From an uncultured Oscillospiraceae bacterium (GTDB lineage Bacteria > Bacillota_A > Clostridia > Oscillospirales > Acutalibacteraceae), in NCBI GenBank assembly GCA_910589395.1, contig CAJUTL010000004.1, positions 1 through 64,000 on the forward strand: 64,000 nucleotides of DNA, read 5' to 3'. Every line of letters starts with the position of its first letter. The stretch's first letter is position 1. Under the pieces are notes generated by a model. It made no database searches. It worked only from the letters and a program-made list of their open reading frames with translations, and was not told where the DNA came from. Of this stretch, positions 24,250-32,615 are shown piece after piece. The translations under genes and the position numbers were made by a program.

Positions 24250-25800
24250 ATGCAGAAAAGCATTTTTAAGCGATATCTCAGCATTACCATGATCATTGTG
24301 ATCCTCAGCTTTACCATGCTGGGAAGCATGATGATGCTATTTTTTTCCCAATACTGGAGAAATGAAAAGAAGGAGCTTCTCACCCAAAACGCGTCGTCCA
24401 TTGCGGGTCTGGCGGAAGGATACCTGGTGCAGGAGGAAAAAAACCAGTACCGGCTGCCAGCGGAAGTGCTGCAGGGCTTTATTTCCAGCTTCTCCACCAG
24501 TATCGACGCCGATATTTTTATCACGGATCTGAAGGGAAATATCCTGGCGGGAAATTATCCCAACAGCAAACTGCAAAGCCCTGTACAGGTGCCGGAGCAG
24601 GCAGTGGCGCTGGCGGCGAAGGGAATGTACGAGGGGAAAAACAATTTAGACGGCTTTTATAAAAGCAGCTATTATATCATCGGCGTACCCATGTACGCCA
24701 GGACGGATAATACCTGTGTTGGCGCGGTGTTTGCCGCCACCAGTGTGGTCACGGTAAACAGCTTTCGGGACGAGTGGTTCCGCATTTTCCTGGTGGCGGC
24801 GGCAGTGGCTCTGGCGGTGGCCTTCTGTGTGATCGGAATGTTCGCTTACCGGCTGGTAAAGCCCTTGCGGCAGATGTCGGCGGCGGCCAGAAGCTTCGGT
24901 GCGGGAGATTTTTCCGTGCGGGTGCCGGTCACCAGCGAGGACGAGCTGGGCCAGCTGGCGGTTTCCTTCAACAATATGGCCAATTCCCTTTCCATTTCCG
25001 AGGGGACCCGCCGCAGCTTTATCGCCAACGTATCTCACGAGCTGAAAACGCCTATGACCACCATTGCCGGGTTTATCGACGGCATTTTAGACGGCACGAT
25101 CTCCCGGGAGGAACAGGAAAAGTATTTGCAGGTGGTGTCAAGCGAGGTAAAAAGGCTTTCCCGGTTGGTGAGATCCATGCTGGACCTTTCCCGCATCGAC
25201 AACGGGGAAATGAAGCTGAAGCCTGTCAGCTTCAATATCACCCGGATCCTTGTGGATACGCTGCTGACCTTTGAGCAGCGCATCGACGAGAAGCAGATCG
25301 AGGTGCGGGGGCTGGAAAACGCCAGGGCCCAAACGGTGTACGGCGACCAGGACCTGATCCACCAGGTGGTCTATAATCTGATCGAAAACGCAGTAAAATT
25401 TACGGAGCAGGGCGGCTATATCGCCGTGCAGATCACAGATGGGATCGACCGCACCAGCGTGGTGATAGAAAACAGCGGACAGGGGATTGCCGCTGAGGAG
25501 CTGCCCCGGATCTTCGAGCGGTTTTACAAGACGGACCGTTCCCGAAGCCAGGATAAAAACGGCATGGGCTTGGGACTCTATATCGTGAAGACGATCCTGA
25601 AGCTGCACAGCGGAGATATCGGCGTAAGCTCTGTGGCGGGGCAGAATTGCCGCTTTGAATTTTACCTTCCCAAGCCCCCGGAGCCGCCTAAGTTGAAGGA
25701 GGGGCTTCCCCTGAAGCTGAAGGAGCTAAAGCCCCGGGAGACGAAGGGAAAAGAGGGGCGGCAGAAGGAACAAAAGGAGCACGGGAAAACAGGGAAATAA
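24250..25800 (+). CDS. Membrane sensor histidine kinase
   Basis: A 516-residue kinase. TM1 is about residues 13-35. An extracytoplasmic domain (36-175) has PAS/CACHE-like spacing (DADIFITDLKGNILAGNY). TM2 is about 176-198, followed by a HAMP linker (RLVKPLRQMSAAARSFGAGD). The H box FIANVSHELKTPMTT puts the phospho-His near residue 262. N, G1, F and G2 boxes follow (NLIENAVKF, SGQGIAAEELPRIFERFY, GMGLGLYIVK). The last 45 residues are a Lys/Glu/Pro-rich tail with repeated KLKE-type words, unusual for the family. It should phosphorylate the regulator encoded just upstream. Confidence 0.93.
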   Translation: MQKSIFKRYLSITMIIVILSFTMLGSMMMLFFSQYWRNEKKELLTQNASSIAGLAEGYLVQEEKNQYRLPAEVLQGFISSFSTSIDADIFITDLKGNILAGNYPNSKLQSPVQVPEQAVALAAKGMYEGKNNLDGFYKSSYYIIGVPMYARTDNTCVGAVFAATSVVTVNSFRDEWFRIFLVAAAVALAVAFCVIGMFAYRLVKPLRQMSAAARSFGAGDFSVRVPVTSEDELGQLAVSFNNMANSLSISEGTRRSFIANVSHELKTPMTTIAGFIDGILDGTISREEQEKYLQVVSSEVKRLSRLVRSMLDLSRIDNGEMKLKPVSFNITRILVDTLLTFEQRIDEKQIEVRGLENARAQTVYGDQDLIHQVVYNLIENAVKFTEQGGYIAVQITDGIDRTSVVIENSGQGIAAEELPRIFERFYKTDRSRSQDKNGMGLGLYIVKTILKLHSGDIGVSSVAGQNCRFEFYLPKPPEPPKLKEGLPLKLKELKPRETKGKEGRQKEQKEHGKTGK

Positions 25801-25856
25801 GGCCTTGTTGTTTGCTATAGAAAGTAAAACCTTAAATTAAGAAAGGGAAGAGAAAG

Positions 25857-27770
25857 ATGATAGACGAGCAGATCCATAAGCTCCCCACAGAGGGAGAACC
25901 GCCGGCCGAAGAGCCGGTTTCCGGACAGGAAAATGCGGCCATAGAAAATCCCGCTGCCGAAAACGCGGCTGCCGTGGAAAGTACTCCCGCACCGCGGGAG
26001 CAGGCTCCTGTTTCCGTGGAGGCTGTACGGGAAGACGGCTTCAGCGTAGGCCCGGCAGAGCCGGTGCGGGAGGCGGCGGAGGCCCCTGTTCCCAGCGTGG
26101 AACAGCCGGTGGAAGCAAGAGAACTTCCGTCGCGGGAGCCTCAGTACGATCCGGCAGAAAGCGGGGCTGCTTCCCTGTCAGGCGAAAACGCGCCTGTGGG
26201 AGCGGCCAGGTCTGTTGTCCAGCCTGAAACGGCGGTCCCGCCCCAGGGGGCGCGGCCCATGGAGGGCGCGGCACCCTATCTTCCGCAGCCTGGTGTGTAT
26301 GGCTATGCGCCGCCTTATCAGCAGCCTCCCCAGGCTCCCTATGGGTATGCTCCTCAGCCTCCGGCCGCCTATCCGGGCGCGGCCCCTTATGGCGGTACCC
26401 CCCAGCCCTATGCGCCGGGCTTCCAGCCTCAGCAGCAGGCTGTACAAGTACAGCCTGCGTATTACGGCTATGCCCAGCAGCCGGTTTATTCTCCTTATGG
26501 AGCAGAGCCGCCCCGCCCGCCGAAGAAGAAGCTTTCCACAGGGCTGAAGGTTTTCATCTGGATCGCCTCTATTTTAGCTGCCGCAGCGATTCTGGGGCTT
26601 TTTGGATACTTGGCCTGGCATGCGGCAACGGCGGAAAAAAGCTTCCCCTACGGAAATACCCCCGGCTTCCAAATGCCGCTGCCCCAGCAGCCTGGCGATG
26701 GCGAAGAGGACGATATTCCCGATTTTGACGACGGCGTGATCCCGCCGGACAGCAAAGAGGAAAGCCCCGGCGAGCCGGATGTGGATATCACTCCCAACAC
26801 CGAGGGGATCACCATTCACAAAAAGCCCCAGGGGCAGGAGCTGACCAGCCAGGAGGTCTATAAAAAGGTGGTAAAATCCACAGTGACGGTGGCCGTTACT
26901 CTAACGCGAAACGGCCAGGAGCAGAACAGCACCGGCACCGGCATCATCGCCACCTCCGACGGCTATATCATCACCAATTCCCACGTGGTGCTCAACACCA
27001 AGAGCAGCGTGGTGAAGATCATCACCTCCGGCGGCGAGGAATACGAGGCCGTGGTGGTGGGCGTGGACCGTACCACCGACCTGGCGATCCTGAAAACCAA
27101 CGACCACAACTTTACTCCGGCGGAATTCGGGGATGCGGGGGAATTGGAGATCGGCGATTCCGTAGTGGCTATCGGCAACCCCGGCGGCGAAAAGTTCTCC
27201 GGCTCCATGACCGGCGGCTATGTGTCCGGCCTGGATCGGGAAGTAGGCCGCTACAGTGAAAACGGCATGACCTATATCCAGACGGACGCGGCCATCAACC
27301 CTGGCAATTCCGGCGGCCCGCTGGTGAATATGTACGGCCAGGTCATCGGGATCAATTCCTCCAAGATCATTACCGACGGCTATGAGGGAATGGGCTTTGC
27401 CATTCCTGTCAGCAAGGCCCAATCCATTATCAACGAGCTGCTTTCCGGCGGCTATGTAAAGGGACGCACCCGCTTGGGGATCACCGGTATGGAGGTCTCA
27501 GACGCCATGGTGGCCCTTTACCAAATGCCCCAGGGCTTTATGATCTCTGAGATCGGGGAGGAAAGCGCCTTTACCGGCACAGAGGCCAGAGAGGGCGATA
27601 TCATCACCGCCATTGACGGCGAGACCGTCACAAGCCTTTCGGATATTTCCAACCTGCTTTTGAAGTACGCTCCCGGCGATACGGCGGAGATCACGCTGTA
27701 CCGGCAAAACGGCACTGAGCTGAAGGTAACGGTCACCCTGTTGGAGGATAAAGGCGAAACACAAAAATAA
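25857..27770 (+). CDS. HtrA/DegP-type membrane serine protease with long N-terminal tail
   Basis: A 637-residue protease for quality control at the outer face of the membrane. The first 225 residues are a cytoplasmic, probably disordered tail: Glu/Ala/Pro-rich to about 130, then Tyr/Pro/Gln-rich (YGYAPPYQQPPQAPYGYA). One TM (about 229-251, GLKVFIWIASILAAAAILGL) is followed by a short acidic linker. The trypsin-like domain has the triad histidine in TNSHVV (about 373), aspartate in TTDLAILK (about 407) and serine in NPGNSGGP (about 484). One PDZ domain follows (about 545-637). It is third in the two-component operon, 56 bases after the kinase. Typical family members have a much shorter cytoplasmic part. 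Confidence 0.92.
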   Translation: MIDEQIHKLPTEGEPPAEEPVSGQENAAIENPAAENAAAVESTPAPREQAPVSVEAVREDGFSVGPAEPVREAAEAPVPSVEQPVEARELPSREPQYDPAESGAASLSGENAPVGAARSVVQPETAVPPQGARPMEGAAPYLPQPGVYGYAPPYQQPPQAPYGYAPQPPAAYPGAAPYGGTPQPYAPGFQPQQQAVQVQPAYYGYAQQPVYSPYGAEPPRPPKKKLSTGLKVFIWIASILAAAAILGLFGYLAWHAATAEKSFPYGNTPGFQMPLPQQPGDGEEDDIPDFDDGVIPPDSKEESPGEPDVDITPNTEGITIHKKPQGQELTSQEVYKKVVKSTVTVAVTLTRNGQEQNSTGTGIIATSDGYIITNSHVVLNTKSSVVKIITSGGEEYEAVVVGVDRTTDLAILKTNDHNFTPAEFGDAGELEIGDSVVAIGNPGGEKFSGSMTGGYVSGLDREVGRYSENGMTYIQTDAAINPGNSGGPLVNMYGQVIGINSSKIITDGYEGMGFAIPVSKAQSIINELLSGGYVKGRTRLGITGMEVSDAMVALYQMPQGFMISEIGEESAFTGTEAREGDIITAIDGETVTSLSDISNLLLKYAPGDTAEITLYRQNGTELKVTVTLLEDKGETQK

Positions 27771-27788
27771 AGAAGCTATAAGAAAGTG

Positions 27789-27828
27789 AACACCCGCTGA
27801 GAAGCAGTTGCTTTTCAGTGGGTGTTTT
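27789..27828 (+). terminator. Terminator of the htrA operon
   Basis: The hairpin AACACCCGCTGAGAAGCA against TGCTTTTCAGTGGGTGTT is followed by TTGTTATAA. Its right arm contains the -35 box of the next gene's promoter. Confidence 0.8.
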
Positions 27829-27836
27829 GTTATAAT
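27808..27836 (+). promoter_or_regulatory. Sigma-A promoter for the alpha/beta hydrolase, inside the terminator
   Basis: TTGCTT (27808-27813) lies at the loop and right arm of the htrA terminator. TATAAT (27831-27836) follows after a 17-base spacer. The leader to the ATG at 27894 is about 50 bases and has AAAGGAGAG. Confidence 0.7.
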
Positions 27837-27893
27837 TGGTTCGCTTAAAAAGGGAATTTCCCAAGGAAACAAGAGGGCAAAGGAGAGAAAAAG

Positions 27894-28970
27894 ATGAAAC
27901 CGAAACCCAAGAAAAGAAAGCTCCTCTTAATTGCATTATCCATCGTGGTTGTACTGATCGTTGCCGGTGGTTGGGCATTATCTGTCATGATATATGGAGA
28001 AAATTTCGACCAGCGGTTTGAAAGCTATGAGCCGCTTATGCTGCACGTCAATGATTTTGACGGGCTGCGGCGCGAGAAATACGAATTTACTTCCGACAAG
28101 GGACAAAATTTAACGGGATATCTGTATCGTTCGGAAGGAGAGCAGCACGGCATCATTGTCATGGCGCATGGCTTTGGAGGCGGCGGGCACAATTCCTACA
28201 TGGACTGCGCGAATTATTTTGCCCGGCACGGATACTGTGTTTTCGCCTATGACGCCACGGGAAATGATGAAAGCGAAGGAAAGGGCGTGGGGGGCTTCCC
28301 CCAGGGCGTGATCGACTTGGACCATGCGATCACCTTTGTGGAAAAAAGCGGGAATTTCCCCGATCTGCCAATTTTTTTATTCGGACACAGCTGGGGCGGG
28401 TACAGCGTTTGCAGCGTGCTGACCTATCACCCCGAGGTAAAGGCGGTGATCGCCTGTTCGGGGGTGAACTCTTCGGCAGAGATGTTTGAGGCGGAAGGAA
28501 AAAGGCAGGCGGGGGCAGGTATTTATTTGATGATGCCTTTTGTCAGGCTGTATGAGCAGATGAAGTTCGGCAGCTACGCTTCCAACACGGCCATGGACGG
28601 CTTTGCAAGCAGTGACGCGGCTGTTATGATCCTGCACAGCGCCGACGACGAGGTCGTTCCGATCGAATACGGCTACGACATTTACTATAAAAAGTACCAA
28701 AATGATCCCAGATTTACCTTTGTTCGTTTCGAGGATCAGGGCCATGAGTACTTCAATGACAAAGCATACAAAAATGAGTTTAACGCAGAATTTGACAAAT
28801 GGCTCAAGACCCTGGCATATGATCCTCAAGCTCCCGAAAACAGGGAACGGTTTGCGGCGGATAAAGCGGATTATATCCACAGAAATTTGGACAGGGAAAA
28901 ATGGTGCGGCTCATTGGACGAAAAGCTGTTTGCGGATTTCGTAAGTTTCTATGATGAAAATGAGCGGTGA
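27894..28970 (+). CDS. Membrane-anchored alpha/beta hydrolase
   Basis: A 358-residue serine hydrolase. Lys-rich residues 1-9 and a hydrophobic segment (10-33) make an uncleaved N-terminal anchor or signal peptide, so the catalytic domain is outside. The oxyanion strand is VMAHGFGGGGHNS (about 89-101). The nucleophile is Ser166 in FGHSWGGYS, the acid is Asp251 or Asp252 in HSADDEVVP, and the base is His284 in DQGHEYF. The substrate (lipid, ester or peptide) is unknown. It has its own promoter and a strong terminator at 29059, so it stands alone. Confidence 0.88.
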   Translation: MKPKPKKRKLLLIALSIVVVLIVAGGWALSVMIYGENFDQRFESYEPLMLHVNDFDGLRREKYEFTSDKGQNLTGYLYRSEGEQHGIIVMAHGFGGGGHNSYMDCANYFARHGYCVFAYDATGNDESEGKGVGGFPQGVIDLDHAITFVEKSGNFPDLPIFLFGHSWGGYSVCSVLTYHPEVKAVIACSGVNSSAEMFEAEGKRQAGAGIYLMMPFVRLYEQMKFGSYASNTAMDGFASSDAAVMILHSADDEVVPIEYGYDIYYKKYQNDPRFTFVRFEDQGHEYFNDKAYKNEFNAEFDKWLKTLAYDPQAPENRERFAADKADYIHRNLDREKWCGSLDEKLFADFVSFYDENER

Positions 28971-29058
28971 CCGGATCTCAGTTTTTTGCGGTTGCTGTAA
29001 AATGCTTTTTCTGATTATAGATGCTGGACGGTGGCGCAGGTATAAAGGAACCATTAGG

Positions 29059-29110
29059 AAAAAGCAAGGGCAAGACAAACCGTTGCGGTTTGTCTTGCCC
29101 TTGCTTTTTT
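29059..29110 (+). terminator. Terminator of the hydrolase gene
   Basis: A 22-bp near-perfect hairpin (AAGCAAGGGCAAGACAAACC against GGTTTGTCTTGCCCTTGC) is followed by TTTTTT. The A-tract opposite would allow use on the minus strand by the 29198-30586 gene. Confidence 0.9.
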
Positions 29111-29197
29111 TAGAAGGAACTATTCTTCAAAGTAAGTTTTTCCTATGCAGGCATGGAGGGAATCTTTTGGAAAACTTTTTTGCTTCCCCGAAAAGGC

Positions 29198-30586
29198 TCA
29201 ATCCAGCAGGCTCATCTGGCCGGGGATCTGCGCGTCTGAGGGCTCGGCGGCTTTTTCCGGCTTTGCTTCCGCCTTGGAGGAGGAAGCGGCGGCCTTTAGG
29301 GGCTTTTCAGGTTTGTGCTCCTGCTTTGGGGGCTCCGCTTTTTCCTGAACGGGCGGCTCTGGCTTTACGGGCTTAGGAGCTTCTTTCGGGGGAGAAGGCG
29401 GTTCGGAGGTCTCCGGTTTCCGGGGCTTCACCTGGGGCTCGGAAACAGAAGAACCGCTGCTTTTTTCTGAAGAGGTCTGCTTTTCCGCCGGACGCTGGGC
29501 AGACTGCCGGAGCCTGGAGGCCATTTGCGGCTTCGGGGCAGGGGCGGGCGCATCCTCCGGCAGAGAAAATTCCTCCGTGTACATAGAGGCCTGCACGGGA
29601 ACAATGGGCGCGTTCGGGCCGGTTTTGGGGTGGGTGGCGGAGACAGGGTAAGCAAGCGGAGCGGAAGAAACCCGGGGAGAGTTCCGGTGAACAGAAGAAG
29701 GAAGAGGCTCTTCTTCCGAAGAAATGGGGAGAGGAAGATGCTGAGAGGCCCCCTGAGAGGAAGAAGGCTGCCTGAGAGAATGCTCCTGTGAGCGGTAAAC
29801 AGGTTCTTTTGGACGAGGAGAGCCCTCCCCAGAATGCGGCGTGGAAGGAGCATGATTTGGAGAGGTCACAAGCTCCGGCATTCTACTGGGAATTCTTTCA
29901 GCAGAATGGTGACGGTTTTCCGCAGCCTCAATTTCACGGAAAATAGCTTCTTTCTCGTCCCGCCGGCGTTTTCGCAGAAAACGCGCCAATAAAATGATCA
30001 GACCGGTTACGCCCAGCACCGCGCAGGCAAGGCCGCCGTAAAACAGAGCGATCGCCAAAGAATTATTTTTTGTGTTGAGCTGCGCGAAGGTCACATAATT
30101 GGTACCGTCGTCCGGGGCTTCCGGAGAAGAGACCAGAGGCCCATCTGGCTTCGGGGTAATGCTGGGCCGCTGCACCACAGGCTGTTCCGAGGGAACGGGC
30201 CGGTTAGAGGGGTGAGGCGTGGGGGCGGGCGTAACCGCCGTGCCACCCCCGTTTGGCCTTCTGGAGGGCGATGGAGTGGGATCATCGGGAACATAAGGCG
30301 GATCGTCCGGATCCTCGGAAGGAGTGGGATCGACCACCGGTGTAGGTTCAGGGGTGGGCACAGGTGTGGGCGTGGGGGTAGGAACCGGCGTAGGTGTGGG
30401 AGTCGGTTCCGGCGTTGGGGTGGGCGGCGCGGGATTGGTAGGAAATACAATGGCCCCATTATCTCCATTTTCCGTATAGGGAACAAGCCCGCCCTCCTCT
30501 GTGGCGAGGGCGGGAACGCTCAGGATAGAAGCCGCAAACAGCAGCGAGCCAAGCAGCACTGCAAAGCGGCGCCGTTTGGGGGCCAT
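29198..30586 (-). CDS. Pro-rich single-pass membrane protein of unknown function
   Basis: A 462-residue protein of three parts. Residues 1-30 are a signal peptide (FAVLLGSLLFAASILSVPAL). An outer region holds a Thr/Pro repeat tract (PTPTPEPTPTPTPVPTPTP) and a Pro/Asp linker to about 165. One TM follows near 180-205 (IALFYGGLACAVLGVTGLII), then FLRKRRRDEK. The remaining 250 residues are a disordered Pro/Ser/Glu/Lys-rich cytoplasmic tail ending GQMSLLD, reminiscent of a sliding-clamp-binding peptide. The start at 30586 follows GGAGGGATCTTC. It is monocistronic with its own promoter. It may be a wall-spanning sensor or scaffold; I recognise no family. Confidence 0.7.
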   Translation of the reverse strand: MAPKRRRFAVLLGSLLFAASILSVPALATEEGGLVPYTENGDNGAIVFPTNPAPPTPTPEPTPTPTPVPTPTPTPVPTPEPTPVVDPTPSEDPDDPPYVPDDPTPSPSRRPNGGGTAVTPAPTPHPSNRPVPSEQPVVQRPSITPKPDGPLVSSPEAPDDGTNYVTFAQLNTKNNSLAIALFYGGLACAVLGVTGLIILLARFLRKRRRDEKEAIFREIEAAENRHHSAERIPSRMPELVTSPNHAPSTPHSGEGSPRPKEPVYRSQEHSLRQPSSSQGASQHLPLPISSEEEPLPSSVHRNSPRVSSAPLAYPVSATHPKTGPNAPIVPVQASMYTEEFSLPEDAPAPAPKPQMASRLRQSAQRPAEKQTSSEKSSGSSVSEPQVKPRKPETSEPPSPPKEAPKPVKPEPPVQEKAEPPKQEHKPEKPLKAAASSSKAEAKPEKAAEPSDAQIPGQMSLLD

Positions 30587-30632
30587 GAAGATCCCTCCTG
30601 CCAAAAGAGCATACGCCTACTTATACTATTTC

Positions 30633-30661
30633 ATTCTATCACAGAAACCGATACGATTCAA
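30633..30661 (-). promoter_or_regulatory. Sigma-A promoter for the Pro-rich membrane protein
   Basis: On the minus strand TTGAAT (30656-30661) and TAGAAT (30633-30638) have a 17-base spacer, 47 bases before the start codon. Confidence 0.65.
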
Positions 30662-31028
30662 TCTTTTTTCTGCCTGAATTCACAAAATTTAGGGGTTTTT
30701 TCTTGGTTTTTGGAAATGAAGCCCCAAATATGGGATTTTATAGAAGCGTTTTGCTTGATGATTGCAAGTTGTCAGAGGGAAAATGAGCAATTAGCAATTA
30801 AGGGTAAGGACAGAATTCGATAAATTGGGATTTGGCGTGTTAGTCCTTAGTAGTTGGTTGTTAGAAAAGGAAAAGGCTTCTCCAAATTGTCATCCTGAGT
30901 CACCGAAGGTGGCGAAAGATCTCGTCCTTTTGCTCTTTGCTTCAGAAGTAAGGGCGAGATTCTTCGTTCCGCAGAATGATAAAAAAGAGAACAACTTGCC
31001 TTTCTCTAACGGCTAACAGCTAACAACC

Positions 31029-31191
31029 AGGGCTTGTTTAAAAAATCGCAAACGCCGTCTTTTTGCACAATGCGGACGGATTTCCGCGTTGGAAATCCTC
31101 GACAGGCGTCAGCCTGTCCTGCGGTTTCCGCCTTGAAACCATCTCGCCTTGTACAAAAATCCGCCATTTTCTCTATTTTCAAACAAGCCCT
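31029..31191. mobile_element. MITE-like element of 163 bases
   Basis: The ends are inverted: AGGGCTTGTTTAAAAAA at the left and TTTTCAAACAAGCCCT at the right. The inside carries a palindrome GACAGGCGTCAGCCTGTC and no coding frame of note. It sits between a CTAACAAC array and an AGTTCGCC word that are directly joined in the other mosaics (for example at 19840), so it looks like an insertion. No transposase is present. Confidence 0.65.
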
Positions 31192-31247
31192 AGTTCGCCA
31201 AACATAATTTATCGCATCTGTCCAGCTTCCAGGGTATCCAGCGCCTA

Positions 31248-31292
31248 AAAAGTCGCCGCCGCAAAAGTTCAAATTTTGCGGCGGCTGTTTTG
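31248..31292 (-). terminator. Terminator of the WYL/DUF3795/flavin-reductase side
   Basis: GCCGCCGCAAAA and TTTTGCGGCGGC pair around an 7-base loop. On the minus strand the stem is followed by a CTTTTT tract, downstream of the gene ending at 31330. Confidence 0.75.
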
Positions 31293-31329
31293 GTTTACTT
31301 GACAAATTGAAAAGAAAAAGAGCGTCATT

Positions 31330-31965
31330 TTACAAAATGTCATAAGGAGGAAGAGCCTGGAGAATGCCCAGGGCGGCCCTGTCTCTGGCTCCGGTCTCCG
31401 GGTTCAGGGTAGAGCGAAGGTTATAAAGATAGCCCGTTTCGCCATAGCGCCCCGGTTTTTCAGTGCGATAGCGTGTTTCGTCACCACCCTTGCGCACAAT
31501 ACCATGCTGTCGCTGCCGGGAAAAAGCTCTCTTTCCCAGGCAAGCTCGCATTCCAAATTCAAAAAAGCATTCTTGAATTCTGGGAGCGTTTACTTTTACG
31601 GCGGGCTCTGCGGAAAGGCCGGAAGCGGCGATCTCATCTGTGTCAAAATCATTTTGATGAATGGAGCGCATACAGGCGGCAAAGTATTTCTGGGAGGGGA
31701 AATTTACCACCAGACAGCCGGCTTCTCGCACGGAGACGTACATGTGCTGCCGCTTGTGGACATTGGCAAAGATCGTGTAAAATCCGTCCGAACCACCTGA
31801 AAAGGTACACCAGGACTGCATTGCCACATTGGGCTTGCCGTTGCTTTTATAGCTCGATACGGCCACCAGAGGAGACGGGATCGCCGTCACATATTCCATC
31901 CAGGAAAAGCCGTACAGGGAGCTTTGCTCGATCCTTTCCGGATAGGAAAAGAACTTGCGTTTCAC
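31330..31965 (-). pseudogene. Flavin-reductase-like gene with two compensating frameshifts
   Basis: A 211-codon frame. Codons 1-135 look like a flavin reductase-type FMN protein (WMEYVTAIPSPLVAVSSYKS, NVAMQSWCTFSG). From ECFFEF onward the residues turn unnatural (GMRACLGKRAFSRQRQHG), while another frame reads LNLECELAWERELFPGSDSM, then VLCARVVTK, a normal beta strand. The original frame is credible again from RYRTEKPGRYGETGYLYNLR to the end. One T too many in the run at 31561-31566 and one base missing near 31475-31485 explain this. It starts with GTG overlapping the upstream stop. It may be a real mutant, a phase-variable gene or an assembly error. Confidence 0.65.
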
Positions 31966-32297
31966 AGGGCGCCGCCCATTTCCCGCTCCAGTGCCGCCAT
32001 CAGCTCCCGGCAGCGGCGGATCCTGGCCCCCTGAGGCTTGTCGCCGTGCTCGGGGTCGTTGGAAAAGCTTTGCAAAAGCTCGCAGGGGAAGCTTTCACAT
32101 TCCCCGCAGAAGGTGACGCCCCTTTCCATGGCGCATTTTGCCACCTCGCAGGCTTCCTGATCCGCGGAGACGTGGAAGGGCCGCCCCTTTGTGGCGATAC
32201 AGCCGCCGCAGTGGCAGCTTTCCACAAATTCGCAGCCGACACAGTCCAGTCCGCAGTATGTGGTGATCTCCTGTTTCAAATCCTGAAGCTTACTCAT
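31962..32297 (-). CDS. Cysteine-rich DUF3795-like protein
   Basis: A 111-residue soluble protein with ten cysteines, most in CxxC-type pairs: YCGLDCVGCEF, CHCGGCIATKG, CEVAKCAMERGVTFCGECES and FPCELL. The pattern matches the DUF3795 family, which probably binds zinc or an Fe-S cluster and has no known reaction. The start at 32297 (MSKLQD) has GGAATGGTG upstream; the longer start at 32348 adds an unconserved tail. Its stop overlaps the GTG of the flavin-reductase-like gene, so the pair is coupled. The WYL regulator lies upstream on the same strand and may control both. Confidence 0.78.
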   Translation of the reverse strand: MSKLQDLKQEITTYCGLDCVGCEFVESCHCGGCIATKGRPFHVSADQEACEVAKCAMERGVTFCGECESFPCELLQSFSNDPEHGDKPQGARIRRCRELMAALEREMGGAL

Positions 32298-32387
32298 TTC
32301 ACACCATTCCTTTTTGAAAAAATATGGGCCTTCTCCCGCCTGCTTCAAAGTATGACGGCAGGATATGTTGTCATTTAATATAACAGA

Positions 32388-32615
32388 AAAAACAGGACAG
32401 CTTACTGTCCTGTTTCAGGTTGAGCTTCTAGTTATGAAAAACGGAAGGGGGAAGAGTGTGAAAAAGCTGCTTTGCAGCTTCTAGGGACCATCAGGGTCCC
32501 TCTCTCGCGTTTCAATCAGAACCTCTTGGAAAAATCATAGATTTTTTCAAGAGGTTTGAGCGGGGCGAAAAGCTTTTTCGACACGCTCAAACAGGACAGC
32601 TAACTGTCCTGTTTT
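32388..32615. repeat. Hairpin-rich segment bounded by two near-identical hairpins
   Basis: The left hairpin is AAACAGGACAGCTTACTGTC plus CTGTTT (32389-32414). The right one is CAAACAGGACAGCTAACTGTC plus CTGTTTT (32589-32615). Between them lie further hairpins: GACCATCAGGGTC, CCTCTTGGAAAAATC with its complement to GAGG, and GAGCGGGGCGAAAAGCTTTTTCG to CGCTC. The ends plus adjacent GAGC/GCTC words are inverted. The right hairpin contains the stop codon of the WYL regulator and can terminate it. The whole could be a small mobile element or a structured RNA. Confidence 0.55.

Larger units (their letters stand above)
30782..31330. repeat. Intergenic repeat mosaic, block 7
   Basis: About 550 bases without a gene. 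The left-end word TGAGCAATTAGCAATTAAGG and AATTCGATAAATTGGGATTTG lie at 30784-30832. TTAGTAGTTGGTTGTTAG follows, and an A module (30890-30990) carries the words GATCTCGTCC and GAGATTCTTCGTTCCGC. Then come CTAACGGCTAACAGCTAACA repeats (31006-31027), the MITE-like element (31029-31191), a C fragment (AGTTCGCCAAACATAATTTA) and a terminator. Confidence 0.8.

Noticed and set aside
28951..29376. Open frame downstream of the alpha/beta hydrolase
   Set aside because: It begins inside the hydrolase gene, crosses a strong terminator and overlaps the antisense Pro-rich gene, with no family resemblance.
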